64,000 nt of DNA. Origin: Longimicrobiales bacterium (GTDB lineage Bacteria > Gemmatimonadota > Gemmatimonadetes > Longimicrobiales > Gaopeijiaceae). The DNA lies in NCBI GenBank assembly GCA_029245345.1, contig JAQWPM010000021.1, positions 372,001 to 436,000 on the forward strand, given 5' to 3'. Within the stretch, counting starts at the first letter, position 1. The number at the start of each line of letters is the position of its first letter. The position numbers and the translations under genes are program-made. The notes under the pieces are model-generated. The model had not been told where the DNA came from, made no database searches, and worked only from the letters and a program-made list of their open reading frames with translations. Positions 47,902 to 56,224 of the stretch are shown here, in pieces.

Positions 47902-48630
47902 CTAGGTCCGACTGCGCCGTGCGATCGCTTTTGACTCAAGCACCACCGGGCGGTAGGTGGCGAGCATCCGTCGAGCCTCGTCCCACCAGCTCCGCTTCCG
48001 CACCAGCACAACCTCGATCGAGACGGTTCCACGGGCGACACCCTCGACCCATACGAAATGCACGTCCCCTAGTTCCGTCGGGCGATCGATTACAAAAAGC
48101 CTGTCGTTCCATAGGAATTCGATATCCGTCGAGCCTTCAAATTCGGCCTGAGTCCAAAGTTGCTCAAGATAGAAGCTCGATTCGACGCGATAGGCTCCCT
48201 GCGCAACCTGCTCACCGCTCTGGAAGTACCAGGGATCGAACTCCTGCCCTTCGTCGCGCCTGAAGGTCTGTTCAGCAGCATAGTCCACAGCATCGAGCGC
48301 CTCATCACCCGCCAACGACTCGAGATGGTGGCGCAGCTCGTGGGTGAGTGTCTCCCAGATCTCATCCTTCCAGTTGAACGCATCGTTCAGTCTGGATAAA
48401 CGCTCGAAGGATCCCCAATACAGGGCGATCACAGAACGGGTGGTGTCCGGACTCCCGTAGTCCGAGACGTGCTCCTCGGTGAGGCACTCACCCATCGTAA
48501 AGACATCCGGGTGTTCCGGATGTGGAATGGCCTCTCTGCTCACGACGAGCCCGTCGATCCCCTCTTTGAAAGGCTCAGGAATTTCGTGGTATGCGGCCCG
48601 CGCTGTCTTCTCGAAATCCTCGAACCGCAT
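47902..48630 (-). CDS. Zincin-like putative metallopeptidase
   Basis: 242 aa. The motif ETLTHELRHHLESLAGDEAL (about 95-114) is a metallopeptidase HExxH variant (HELRH) with a further His next to it, resembling the short MMP1/TTHA0227-type zincins. The first 90 residues form the mini-zincin (FKEGIDGLVVSREAIPHPEH, with a VFTMGECLTE turn). The C-terminal 110 residues are a separate beta-rich domain (GVARGTVSIEVVLVRKRSWW). No signal peptide, so cytosolic. It follows the NSS transporter gene by 7 nt. Substrate unknown. Confidence 0.75.
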   Translation of the reverse strand: MRFEDFEKTARAAYHEIPEPFKEGIDGLVVSREAIPHPEHPDVFTMGECLTEEHVSDYGSPDTTRSVIALYWGSFERLSRLNDAFNWKDEIWETLTHELRHHLESLAGDEALDAVDYAAEQTFRRDEGQEFDPWYFQSGEQVAQGAYRVESSFYLEQLWTQAEFEGSTDIEFLWNDRLFVIDRPTELGDVHFVWVEGVARGTVSIEVVLVRKRSWWDEARRMLATYRPVVLESKAIARRSRT

Positions 48631-48637
48631 CGTTGTG

Positions 48638-50095
48638 CTACTCCGTCTGATCGACCCCGTTCTCCATGACCTTGGCTGCCAGCCAGTTATTGGCCAGGAG
48701 CAAGATCACGATCACGATCGCGAACTGGATTAGCACGGATCCGACGTTGTAAGCACTGAATAAGGTCCAGGTCTCATTGAAATCATCGGTCCGGGCGCCC
48801 CAAAGCCACCATCCGGCAAGGACTACCGCCTCTACCGCAACGAGACGCATCGCCCAGTCCCACCAAGCTCCAATGTGGATGTCCGAGCCTTCATGATTGA
48901 TGAACGTCTCCCGCCACTTCGTGACTCCGTAGCGCAACACCGCGAAGGCGAAGAAGAAGCCCGCCACCATAAGGGCCACGCCCCAGACCCAATCCTGATT
49001 CTGGAAGATCTCAATTTTCAACGCACTTGGAATCCCGAAGAGAACACCCGAAATGCCAACGATCGAAATGGCGCGCCCGCGGGTGAGCCCGAGGTCCATC
49101 AACACGCGACTGGCGAGCTCGATCATCGCCACGAGGCTCGTCCACGCTGCGAAGACCAGCGCCAAGAAGAACAAAGCCTGGAAGAAGCGGCCACCAGGGA
49201 TCTGGGCGAAGAGCTGCGGCACCCAAATGAAGGTCAGGCCCTCATTGCCGGCACCCACGATCTCATTCGCCGCATCGGGCATCACTGAAAAGACCGTGCA
49301 TAACACCATGATTCCGGCGAGCAGCGACATCGCATTGTTGCCGAACCCGATTACAAAAGCGTTGAGGGCGGTGTCCTCGTTCGCTCTCATGTATACGGCA
49401 TACGTGAGCACCAACCCCCAGCCAGCTCCCGTGTCCCAGGCATTCTGTGTCAGTGCCTGGACCCAGATCTCATAGTTACCCAGCGCGGCCCAGTCCGGAG
49501 TGAAAAGGAAGGCTAAGCCGGCACCGGCTCCCGGAAGGGTGACCGCACGGATCGTGAGTACGAACACCAGGAAGATGAGACTCGGAATCAGAACTTTCGC
49601 AGCAGTCTCGATACCTCGTACGCCTCGCGATACGACGAACACTCCCAACGCCATCGCCACCACATGCGTAAGCAGGGCTCCAGGGGTCGAATGAAATCCG
49701 TCCCAAAAAGCACTCGGTGTAGCTCCTGGTACGTCCCCCGTTAGCGTGCCGACGAAGAAGCGAATCGTCCAACCCATCACGACGCTGTAGTAGAACATGA
49801 TGGCCGTCGCCACAAAGGCGACCCACGCGCCCATCCACGCAAACTTCGGTCCGAGCGTCTCCACGAATGCGCCGATCGCCCCCTGCCGAGTCCCCTTTCC
49901 CATCGCGAACTCGAGGATCAACAGCGGCACGGACCACGCAAGCAGAAACACGACCCACGCGACCAGAAACGAACCACCGCCATTGCTCGCTGCGATGCGC
50001 GGGAAACGCCAAATGTTGCCAGTGCCCACGGCCATGCCGAGCATGGCGAGCAGCATGCCCCATCTGGAACTGAATACTTCAGACTTGGACGTCAC
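48638..50095 (-). CDS. NSS-family sodium-dependent amino-acid transporter
   Basis: 485 aa LeuT-fold sodium symporter with about 11-12 transmembrane helices. TM1 carries the sodium/substrate unwound site GMAVGTGNIWRFPRIAASNG; TM2-3 include WSVPLLILEFAMGKGTRQGA; TM6-8 include YEIWVQALTQNAWDTGAGWG and FFLALVFAAWTSLVAMIELA. GTG start at 50095 with GAGGAG 8 nt upstream. It probably imports an amino acid, in line with the proteolytic gene set. In the family, MetP-like transporters need a tiny partner; the candidate partner in this window is at 42530. A perfect palindrome lies inside its predicted promoter. Confidence 0.93.
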   Translation of the reverse strand: MTSKSEVFSSRWGMLLAMLGMAVGTGNIWRFPRIAASNGGGSFLVAWVVFLLAWSVPLLILEFAMGKGTRQGAIGAFVETLGPKFAWMGAWVAFVATAIMFYYSVVMGWTIRFFVGTLTGDVPGATPSAFWDGFHSTPGALLTHVVAMALGVFVVSRGVRGIETAAKVLIPSLIFLVFVLTIRAVTLPGAGAGLAFLFTPDWAALGNYEIWVQALTQNAWDTGAGWGLVLTYAVYMRANEDTALNAFVIGFGNNAMSLLAGIMVLCTVFSVMPDAANEIVGAGNEGLTFIWVPQLFAQIPGGRFFQALFFLALVFAAWTSLVAMIELASRVLMDLGLTRGRAISIVGISGVLFGIPSALKIEIFQNQDWVWGVALMVAGFFFAFAVLRYGVTKWRETFINHEGSDIHIGAWWDWAMRLVAVEAVVLAGWWLWGARTDDFNETWTLFSAYNVGSVLIQFAIVIVILLLANNWLAAKVMENGVDQTE

Positions 50096-50155
50096 TGATG
50101 GCTCTCCTCAGGCAGATCGAAGCGTGGCCGCCAAGCCGAAGCTGCGACGGCGACG

Positions 50156-50178
50156 ATTATACCCGCCGGATCCGGCGG
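50156..50178 (-). promoter_or_regulatory. -10 box TATAAT beside a 16-bp perfect palindrome upstream of the NSS gene
   Basis: On the minus strand TATAAT (50161-50156) is a consensus -10 box, and 5' of it lies CCGCCGGATCCGGCGG (50163-50178), a perfect 8+8 palindrome occupying most of the expected spacer. The -35 position reads only TGGCAG-like. A palindrome between the boxes is a typical repressor site; without a T run it is not a terminator. Transcription would start about 55 nt before the GTG. Confidence 0.5.
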
Positions 50179-50212
50179 CTGCCACCGGGGGCCGGCAAAG
50201 CTGAGCGACCTA

Positions 50213-50653
50213 CTACTCGAAGATGTACGCGATCGCCTGCGCTGCCTGTTCCAGCGTCTCGACGGTCATCGTCGCGAGTGCATCGAGTTCCTTTAGAGCG
50301 TGCACGTGCTCTTCCGCACGCACGAGAACGAGCGGGAGCCCCGAGGCGAGGGCAAAGCCCGCGTCCGAGGCGGTATTCCACTGCTTATATTTCGGCCCGA
50401 AGTATGCGACCACGAGGTCCGCCCGCTGCATCAAGACCCGAGTACGCAACGTGTTGGCCTGAGCGCCCATGAGGTCGCGATAGCGCGCGTCGGGCTGTTT
50501 GCCGAGAATCGCTTCACCGACGTCATCTGAGCGGTCGTGATTCTCCTGCGGGCCCACGAGTTCCGCGTCGACTCCCGCGCTCTGTAATTGGCGTCGGAGC
50601 TCCATCCTCCATTCGGAGTGGATCTCCCCAGCCGCATAGATCACCACGTCCAC
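50213..50653 (-). CDS. ytoQ: YtoQ-family protein
   Basis: 146 aa, family length. Recognisable YtoQ sequence: VVIYAAGEIHSEWRMELRRQ, then LVGPQENHDRSDDVGEAILG and ADLVVAYFGPKYKQWNTASD, with SDAGFALASGLPLVLVR. The fold is like nucleoside 2-deoxyribosyltransferases, but the role is not established. GTG start at 50653 shares its G with the TAG stop of the glycyl-tRNA synthetase gene, so the two are coupled. The pairing with glyQS is unusual to me. Confidence 0.85.
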   Translation of the reverse strand: MDVVIYAAGEIHSEWRMELRRQLQSAGVDAELVGPQENHDRSDDVGEAILGKQPDARYRDLMGAQANTLRTRVLMQRADLVVAYFGPKYKQWNTASDAGFALASGLPLVLVRAEEHVHALKELDALATMTVETLEQAAQAIAYIFE

Positions 50654-51969
50654 TAGACCAATCTCTCCCGGATCCAGCCCACGATCTGGTCGGCTGACAC
50701 GCGGACCTGCTCGAGCGTGTCGCGATCTCTAATCGTGACGGTCCCGTCCTCGAGCCCATCGCCATCCACAGTGATGCACCATGGAGTACCGATCTCGTCC
50801 TGCCTGCGGTAGCGCCTTCCAATCGCGCCAGACTGGTCGTAGAACGACGGGATGGCTGCCCCTCGTAGATCGGCCATGATTTTATGGGCCATCTCAGGCA
50901 TCCCGTCTTTCTTCACCAACGGAAAGACCGCTGTCTTGATCGGTGCCATTTTGGGGTGCAGCGCCAACATGACGCGTGTGTCTCCTCCTATCTCTTCCTC
51001 GCGGTACGCGTCCGCCAAGAGCACGAGCACCGTGCGGTCGACTCCCATCGAGGTCTCGATGACATACGGAATGAACCGCTCGTTGGTTGGCGCGTCGATG
51101 TACTCGAGTCGCTTCCCTGAGTGCTCTTGGTGGCGAGCGAGGTCGAAGTCCGTCCGATTGTGAATTCCCTCGAACTCCTTCCAGCCGAAGGGAAATTCGT
51201 ACTCGATGTCGTACGCGTTCTTCGCGTAGTGGGCGAGTTCGTCAGGCCCATGCTGATGGAAGCGGAGCTTCTCCTCGCGAATGCCAAGGCTCTTATGCCA
51301 TTGCATGCGCACATCCATCCACTCCTCGAAGGCCGCATCGTCCTCACCCGGCTTCACGAAGAACTGCATCTCGGCCTGTTCGAATTCGCGCGTGCGGAAA
51401 ATGAAATTCCCGGGCGTGATCTCGTTCCGGAACGCCTTCCCAATTTGAGCGATCCCGAATGGGACTTTCTGCCGCGCGGTCCCTTGGATGTTCAGGAAGT
51501 TCACGAAGATCCCCTGGGCTGTCTCAGGACGGATGTACACCGTCGCGCTCGAGTCCTCCACGGGGCCCATGAAGGTCTTGAACATGAGGTTGAACATCCG
51601 AGGCTCGCCGAACACGTCCTTTGTACCACACGTTGGGCACTGCCCCCCCTCGACCTCTGGCATGTCGGCTCGAAAGCGTCGGTGGCAGTTGGAGCACTCG
51701 ACGAGAGGGTCCGTAAAGCCGTCCACATGACCCGATGCTTCCCACACCTTGGGATGCATGAGGATGGCTGCATCGATCCCCTCAATATCGTCGCGCTGGT
51801 GGACCATCGAAGACCACCAAAGGTCCTTCACGTTGCGCTTCAGCTCGACGCCTAGCGAGCCATAGTCCCACACCGAACCGGTTCCTCCATAGATTTCGGA
51901 GGATTGGAACACAAAGCCCCGCCGCTTGGCGAGTGAGACGAGCTTGTCCATCAGGTCGGCGGCAGCCAT
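50653..51969 (-). CDS. glyQS: Glycine--tRNA ligase, dimeric type
   Basis: 438 aa class II synthetase of the alpha2 type (not the GlyQ/GlyS alpha-beta form). N-terminal SLAKRRGFVFQSSEIYGGTG and GSVWDYGSLGVELKRNVKD; a CxxC pair zinc-like insert (CSNCHRRFRADMP, CPTCGTKDV); motif 2 region IAQIGKAFRNEITPGNFIFR with FRTREFEQAEMQFF; motif 3 in METSMGVDRTVLVLLADAYR (read here as IETSMGVDR); C-terminal anticodon-binding domain from about 330 (LALHPKMAPIKTAVFPLVKK). ATG at 51969. Divergent from nfuA across 156 bp. The start of ytoQ overlaps its stop by one base. Confidence 0.96.
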   Translation of the reverse strand: MAAADLMDKLVSLAKRRGFVFQSSEIYGGTGSVWDYGSLGVELKRNVKDLWWSSMVHQRDDIEGIDAAILMHPKVWEASGHVDGFTDPLVECSNCHRRFRADMPEVEGGQCPTCGTKDVFGEPRMFNLMFKTFMGPVEDSSATVYIRPETAQGIFVNFLNIQGTARQKVPFGIAQIGKAFRNEITPGNFIFRTREFEQAEMQFFVKPGEDDAAFEEWMDVRMQWHKSLGIREEKLRFHQHGPDELAHYAKNAYDIEYEFPFGWKEFEGIHNRTDFDLARHQEHSGKRLEYIDAPTNERFIPYVIETSMGVDRTVLVLLADAYREEEIGGDTRVMLALHPKMAPIKTAVFPLVKKDGMPEMAHKIMADLRGAAIPSFYDQSGAIGRRYRRQDEIGTPWCITVDGDGLEDGTVTIRDRDTLEQVRVSADQIVGWIRERLV

Positions 51970-52125
51970 GAATTGTCTGTATTTTCAGGGGTTTTCACGA
52001 GAGAACATCGAGGCGCCAAAGGTACCCGCGGCCCTTGGGCCGATCAACGGTGCGACGCGGTAGAACCCCTGGGAGCCCCCTGGGGTAATGAACTGAACTA
52101 CAACCCAGACCTACGACTCAATCGC

Positions 52126-52719
52126 ATGATCACGTTCACAGACCAGGCCCGTGAGGCTGTTCTTTCTTATCTCGGCGACGGCGAAGGCGAGATAGAAGCC
52201 CTGCGCATCTCCATGCGCGTCACGAATCCCCTCACCGAACCCACGTTCGAGCTGACCCTCGTCGCAATGAACGAGCGCACAGACGACGAACGCACAGTCG
52301 ATGCCGAGGGCTTCTCCGTCTTGATCAAAGAGGCCGACATGGAGCGCCTAGAGGGCGCGACAGTCGATTTCGTCGATCGGGTCAACGAGAGCGGTTTCCA
52401 GGTGCGGACCGCAGCCGGGGCGGGCACGAAGCCGGACGCACCCAAGGGTGCACCGTCGGGGCCCATCGCAGATCGCGTGCGCGAGGTTCTGGACGCCCAG
52501 GTCAACCCGGCCATTGCGTCTCACGGCGGTATGATCTCCCTCGTCGATGTCGACAAGACGGACGTCTTCGTCGAGATGAGCGGAGGCTGCCAAGGCTGCG
52601 CTCTCTCCCGTATGACGCTGCGCCAGGGAGTTGAACGAATGCTCCGTGAAGCCGTGCCGGAACTCACGGCTGTCCACGACGTCACGGACCACTCGTCGGG
52701 AGAAAACCCCTACCTCTAA
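52126..52719 (+). CDS. nfuA: NfuA/NifU-type iron-sulfur cluster carrier
   Basis: 197 aa from the ATG at 52126; the same frame is open back to 51973, but the upstream part reads as non-coding. N-terminal degenerate A-type (HesB-like) domain (about 1-95: ITFTDQAREAVLSYLGDGEG). C-terminal NifU domain (about 105-190: VREVLDAQVNPAIASHGGMI, VDVDKTDVFVEMSGGCQGCA) with the CxxC pair near 155-158 that holds the 4Fe-4S cluster. It delivers clusters to client proteins such as endonuclease III or MiaB-like enzymes. A GC hairpin (52066-52087) lies in the leader. No clear SD. Confidence 0.88.
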   Translation: MITFTDQAREAVLSYLGDGEGEIEALRISMRVTNPLTEPTFELTLVAMNERTDDERTVDAEGFSVLIKEADMERLEGATVDFVDRVNESGFQVRTAAGAGTKPDAPKGAPSGPIADRVREVLDAQVNPAIASHGGMISLVDVDKTDVFVEMSGGCQGCALSRMTLRQGVERMLREAVPELTAVHDVTDHSSGENPYL

Positions 52720-52927
52720 TCATCTCTCCTCATAAGCTCCTCCCGATTGCCGCGGTCCTCGGGGTGGGCCTCTGGAGGAGAAGAGCGTTACGTCCCCCTT
52801 GGGTCGTGTTGTGAACACGAATTCCATTCCAGGGTTCCCCGTGAGGGGCATACGAAAGAGGGCAGTCGCAGCAGATCCGCGGCTACCCTCCATTTTTGTC
52901 CACTTGGCCCCGTCTACCTGGACCGGC
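52720..52927. other. Gap between convergent nfuA and the acidic membrane protein
   Basis: 208 bp. I see no open frame with gene-like codon use on either strand. A short inverted repeat CGTGTT-GTG-AACACG (around 52806-52820) and a CTCCTCC/GGAGGAG pair (52738 and 52774) are present, but neither has a T run. Nothing more that I can support. Confidence 0.4.
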
Positions 52928-54742
52928 CTACTGGATCCCTGCGCTCCGTATCCGGTCGAACAGGACCGCGAACAACCGCTCCCGGGTCACACGACCAAGC
53001 GCACCGAGGTCCGCGAGCGCGCGCGTGATCTCCGCAATGCGGTTGAGCATGTCCTCTTCGAGAGCCTTGGTCGCTGGCACCGCCTCGAGGACCGGATCGG
53101 CTGAGAACCCAGCTGATGCGGGTGCCCACTGGATATCCGCCTCGTTGTCCATGAGGAAGAGATGGAGATCCAACGAAGCATTCACCAGATCGTCCATCAA
53201 GCTATAGGCCTCGAACCGACCGTCTCGCGCGGCGGCAAACCCCGAGTCGGCCCTCTCTGCCATCAGAGCAGACGTTTCGGCGTCCAGCCCGGCTCCCGAG
53301 AGCTGATCCTGGTATTTCGCATTGAAGAGATCCGTATCCGACGAGCGCACTTCATCCACGAAGCGTTCAATTCCGAGCCAGAATTCTTCGATGTCTGGGA
53401 ACTGACTCGCGTTCGAGAGATAGTTTCCGCCTAGCCATTCGGAGCGCGGCTCGGGCGGTATATCCAAGGCCTCCGACCGACCGGTCAAGTCTGTCACCAT
53501 GTCGGCGAGGGCGCTCTCGGCGAGATCGCGCATTTGTGGCAACAACTCAGCGGGAATATCCGGCATCACGACGGCTCTCAACGTGACTCTTTGGTCGTCC
53601 GATGCCCCCTCCCCGCCGCTCATCGCGGACCATGCGAAGAACCCTCCACCGCCCACAATCACGACACCAACAACACCCAAGATCGCGCCCACCGGTGCCT
53701 TCCGGCGTCGCTTGGGAGGAGAAGGCCTCGAACGCGGTTCACGCCGGGCCTTGGGCAAATCATCGTCATCGTCCTTACCCAGTGGCGCCGCCGCCGGACT
53801 GCTCGCAGCCGGTGCCTCAGGCGCTTCGAACGCGATGGAGCCGTCGTCGTCTCCGCTTCCGGGGCCATCCTGTTCCATCCAGGTCGGAGGAGCGTCCGGA
53901 GTGAACTCTGACATTGGAGTCTCGAGTTCGAGCCCGCCGCCAACATCGCCACCACTGGCGAAGTCCATGGGCGACTCGATGTCTATCGAATCAGCGGGCT
54001 CCGACAGGGCATCGAAGTCCATGGTGCCAGCTTCGTCCTCATCTTCTTCGTCGTCAGTCAGATCTAGCCCGCCGGAGAAATCTCCAAAATCGAAGGCATC
54101 ATCTTCGGCTGCATCCGCGACGGACTCAGTCTCTTCTGGAGCGGGAGCGTCTACGAGGTCGAGTTCCACATCACCGAAGGACATGTAGTCCGATTCTGCG
54201 GGCGCTTCCGTAGGTGGTCCGACAGGAGCCGCATCCGCGAGTGTCAGGTCGAGCCCTCCACTAACGAAGGCGTCCTCTCCACCAGCTTCGGGCGTTTCTG
54301 CTTCAACGGCTTTCGGCTCAGACAGCTCTGGATCTTCAAATCCGAGCCCGTCGACCCGATCGAACAAAGGCGCTTCTTCGTCAGGCGCCGTATCCGGAGC
54401 GGCCGACGCCATGATCTCTGGTTCCGGTTCCGCAACAGGTTCCGGCTCCTCTGTCATCGGTGCTTCGACCGGGGGGATCTCTACCTCAGGTGCTTCAGCG
54501 GCCGGCGCCTCAAACGCGGGCGGAGGCGGCGCCATTGGAGGCGGAACGAATCCGTCGTCCTCTGCGTGCCGGGAGAGCGTGTGGAAGATCTCGTGCGTGC
54601 GTGCCGGCCCCCAACGATCTGCTTGTGCATCATACAGATCCGTGTCTTCGCTGATCGCGCCCAATTCTATACGAAGCGCGAGCCCGTCAACACTCGGAAT
54701 GGCGACCTCATTACCCTGAGAGTCGATGTAGGCGAAACGCAT
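52928..54742 (-). CDS. Large acidic single-pass membrane protein with N-terminal GYF-2-like domain
   Basis: 604 aa. Residues about 1-60 (FAYIDSQGNEVAIPSVDGLA, LGAISEDTDLYDAQADRWGP, THEIFHTL) look like a GYF_2-type peptide-binding module. Residues about 65-330 are a low-complexity Pro/Ala/Glu/Asp stretch with repeated short motifs (LDLT, DFGDFSGGLDL), certainly disordered. One transmembrane helix lies at about 350-372 (VGAILGVVGVVIVGGGGFFA) after a basic cluster (RREPRSRPSPPKRRRKAPV). The last 220 residues are helical and extracytoplasmic. Proteins of this build occur in Deltaproteobacteria-like groups, some in gliding or polarity systems, but no function can be assigned. It ends convergently with nfuA. 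Confidence 0.75.
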   Translation of the reverse strand: MRFAYIDSQGNEVAIPSVDGLALRIELGAISEDTDLYDAQADRWGPARTHEIFHTLSRHAEDDGFVPPPMAPPPPAFEAPAAEAPEVEIPPVEAPMTEEPEPVAEPEPEIMASAAPDTAPDEEAPLFDRVDGLGFEDPELSEPKAVEAETPEAGGEDAFVSGGLDLTLADAAPVGPPTEAPAESDYMSFGDVELDLVDAPAPEETESVADAAEDDAFDFGDFSGGLDLTDDEEDEDEAGTMDFDALSEPADSIDIESPMDFASGGDVGGGLELETPMSEFTPDAPPTWMEQDGPGSGDDDGSIAFEAPEAPAASSPAAAPLGKDDDDDLPKARREPRSRPSPPKRRRKAPVGAILGVVGVVIVGGGGFFAWSAMSGGEGASDDQRVTLRAVVMPDIPAELLPQMRDLAESALADMVTDLTGRSEALDIPPEPRSEWLGGNYLSNASQFPDIEEFWLGIERFVDEVRSSDTDLFNAKYQDQLSGAGLDAETSALMAERADSGFAAARDGRFEAYSLMDDLVNASLDLHLFLMDNEADIQWAPASAGFSADPVLEAVPATKALEEDMLNRIAEITRALADLGALGRVTRERLFAVLFDRIRSAGIQ

Positions 54743-54860
54743 CGCTTATCCGCTGATATACCAGTACGGTGCCCCACGCGAATACGCAGGGCCGAGACCA
54801 CAAACCAAGTTTAAAGCCAAGAGAAGCGCGCGGCGAGGGGGACTGTTCTGGTTCAAGAAA

Positions 54861-54898
54861 AGAAGCCCGCCGGCCCCAAAATGGGCCGGAGGGCTTCT
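54861..54898 (-). terminator. Intrinsic terminator of the amidohydrolase operon
   Basis: AGAAGCCC (54861-54868) pairs with GGGCTTCT (54891-54898), with one G-A mismatch and then CCGGCCC with GGGCCGG (54870-54876 with 54883-54889), loop CAAAAT. Fifteen base pairs. On the minus strand it is followed by TTTCTTG, a U-rich tail. It lies 25 bp past the amidohydrolase stop and is nearly symmetrical. Confidence 0.85.
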
Positions 54899-54922
54899 CC
54901 ACTAACCCTTCGAGACAGCTCG

Positions 54923-56224
54923 CTACGAGATCACTCGCCGACTGGGCCGACTGCGATATCGGTCGTACAGTGATCTGTGCTTGTTGTCCGTGCTCACCGA
55001 GCGACCCAAGATGAACAAGTCGGTGACCTGCGTCTGAATTTCAAGCGGATTCCCATCGGTCACGATGACATTGGCCAGCTTTCCTGGCTCGATCGTCCCG
55101 ATGCGATCATCGAGTCCAAGCATCTCTGCCGCGTTCTTCGTGATCGCGTCGAGCGCCGCTTCGGCCGGAAGGCCATACGGAACCGCTTGAGCCGCCTCGT
55201 AAGGCAACGTCCGCGAGTCGGCAGAATTGAAGGTCGCGAAAGCGATCTTCACTCCGGCTGCGTGGAGCTTACCCGGATTCGCGTAGGCTTCGTCGTACGA
55301 AGCATCCGAACCGGACGGCATACTCTGAGTACCTGAGAGAATCATGTTTACGTCGTTCTCGGCCAGCCAATCGGCAATCTTCCAGCCGCCGGTCCCACCT
55401 GTGATGACGTAGTCGATCTCTTGTCGCTGAGCCCAGAGTACCGCGTTGCGGATGTTGCGCTCGCCGTTCGCCGACAGCAGAACGGGAATCTCACGATTCA
55501 CTACCCTGACCATCGCTTCGAGCTTGAGGTCGCGGCGAACGTCAACACCACCCGCTACGGCCTGGTAATACTGCCGGCCCGCATCCATCCATTCGTCGAG
55601 CTGGGTAACCGCAGCTTCGTAGCGTTCTTCCTGCTGGGTCCAGCTTCCTCCACCGCCACCACCTCGGCGGCCGCGGCCACCGCCACCACCCAGGGTCGGG
55701 TAGTTGATGACCATGGCTGCGCCCGGATCGATCCACATCTCCTCGACAGTCCAGCCGTCGAGTCCGATGAGTGAAGCCTGACCGGCGATCGCGCCACTTC
55801 CGCCCTGAGGGGCGGCCATGGAGATCGTAATCCCGTTGGCTCTAGCAACCGGAATGTGCTCGGTCGCCGGATGGATCGCGGTCGCCGCTTGCAGGTGTGG
55901 ATTGAAGTTGCCCTGCTCACGCGCATCGTTTGTGACATCGACCGCACCGACCTCGGTCAAACCGAGTCCGGAGATCGCGTCGAACAAGCCCGGGTACACG
56001 TGCTTGCCAACGGCGTCGACGATCTCGGCACCTGCAGGCACTTGGACATCTGCGCCCACGGCCAGAATCCGTCCGTCCCGAATTACGACCGTACCCACAA
56101 AGGCGTCACCTGCGCCCGTGTGGACCGTACCCCCCTGAATTGCATACGTCTGCGCGGAGGCAGGAACAGCGAGCCCGAAGGCCAACGTCAGTGCGCTAAA
56201 AGCGCCAAAGATTCTGCGGTTCAT
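54923..56224 (-). CDS. Exported amidohydrolase-like protein without the HxH metal motif
   Basis: 433 aa with signal peptide (FGAFSALTLAFGLAVPASAQ). Amidohydrolase frame is clear: GGTVHTGAGDAFVGTVVIRD, then DAVGKHVYPGLFDAISGLGL near 70-85, the place where active members have PGLIDAHTH; here neither histidine is present. The later ligand motifs (single His, HxD) are also not seen; instead there is a Gly-Arg-rich loop (GGGGRGRRGGGGGGS, about 176-192). The C-terminal IGTIEPGKLANVIVTDGNPL is conserved. It is likely a pseudoenzyme or has a different role. It overlaps the upstream amidohydrolase gene by 4 nt, so the two are co-translated. Confidence 0.87.
   Translation of the reverse strand: MNRRIFGAFSALTLAFGLAVPASAQTYAIQGGTVHTGAGDAFVGTVVIRDGRILAVGADVQVPAGAEIVDAVGKHVYPGLFDAISGLGLTEVGAVDVTNDAREQGNFNPHLQAATAIHPATEHIPVARANGITISMAAPQGGSGAIAGQASLIGLDGWTVEEMWIDPGAAMVINYPTLGGGGGRGRRGGGGGGSWTQQEERYEAAVTQLDEWMDAGRQYYQAVAGGVDVRRDLKLEAMVRVVNREIPVLLSANGERNIRNAVLWAQRQEIDYVITGGTGGWKIADWLAENDVNMILSGTQSMPSGSDASYDEAYANPGKLHAAGVKIAFATFNSADSRTLPYEAAQAVPYGLPAEAALDAITKNAAEMLGLDDRIGTIEPGKLANVIVTDGNPLEIQTQVTDLFILGRSVSTDNKHRSLYDRYRSRPSRRVIS

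Noticed and set aside
52806-52820. Inverted repeat CGTGTT-GTG-AACACG between convergent genes
   Set aside because: Six pairs with a three-base loop and no T run; too little to call a terminator or operator.
53499-54188. Plus-strand 229-aa ORF rich in Ser and Pro
   Set aside because: It is the mirror of the repetitive acidic stretch of the minus-strand 604-aa protein; skewed codons keep the opposite frame open.
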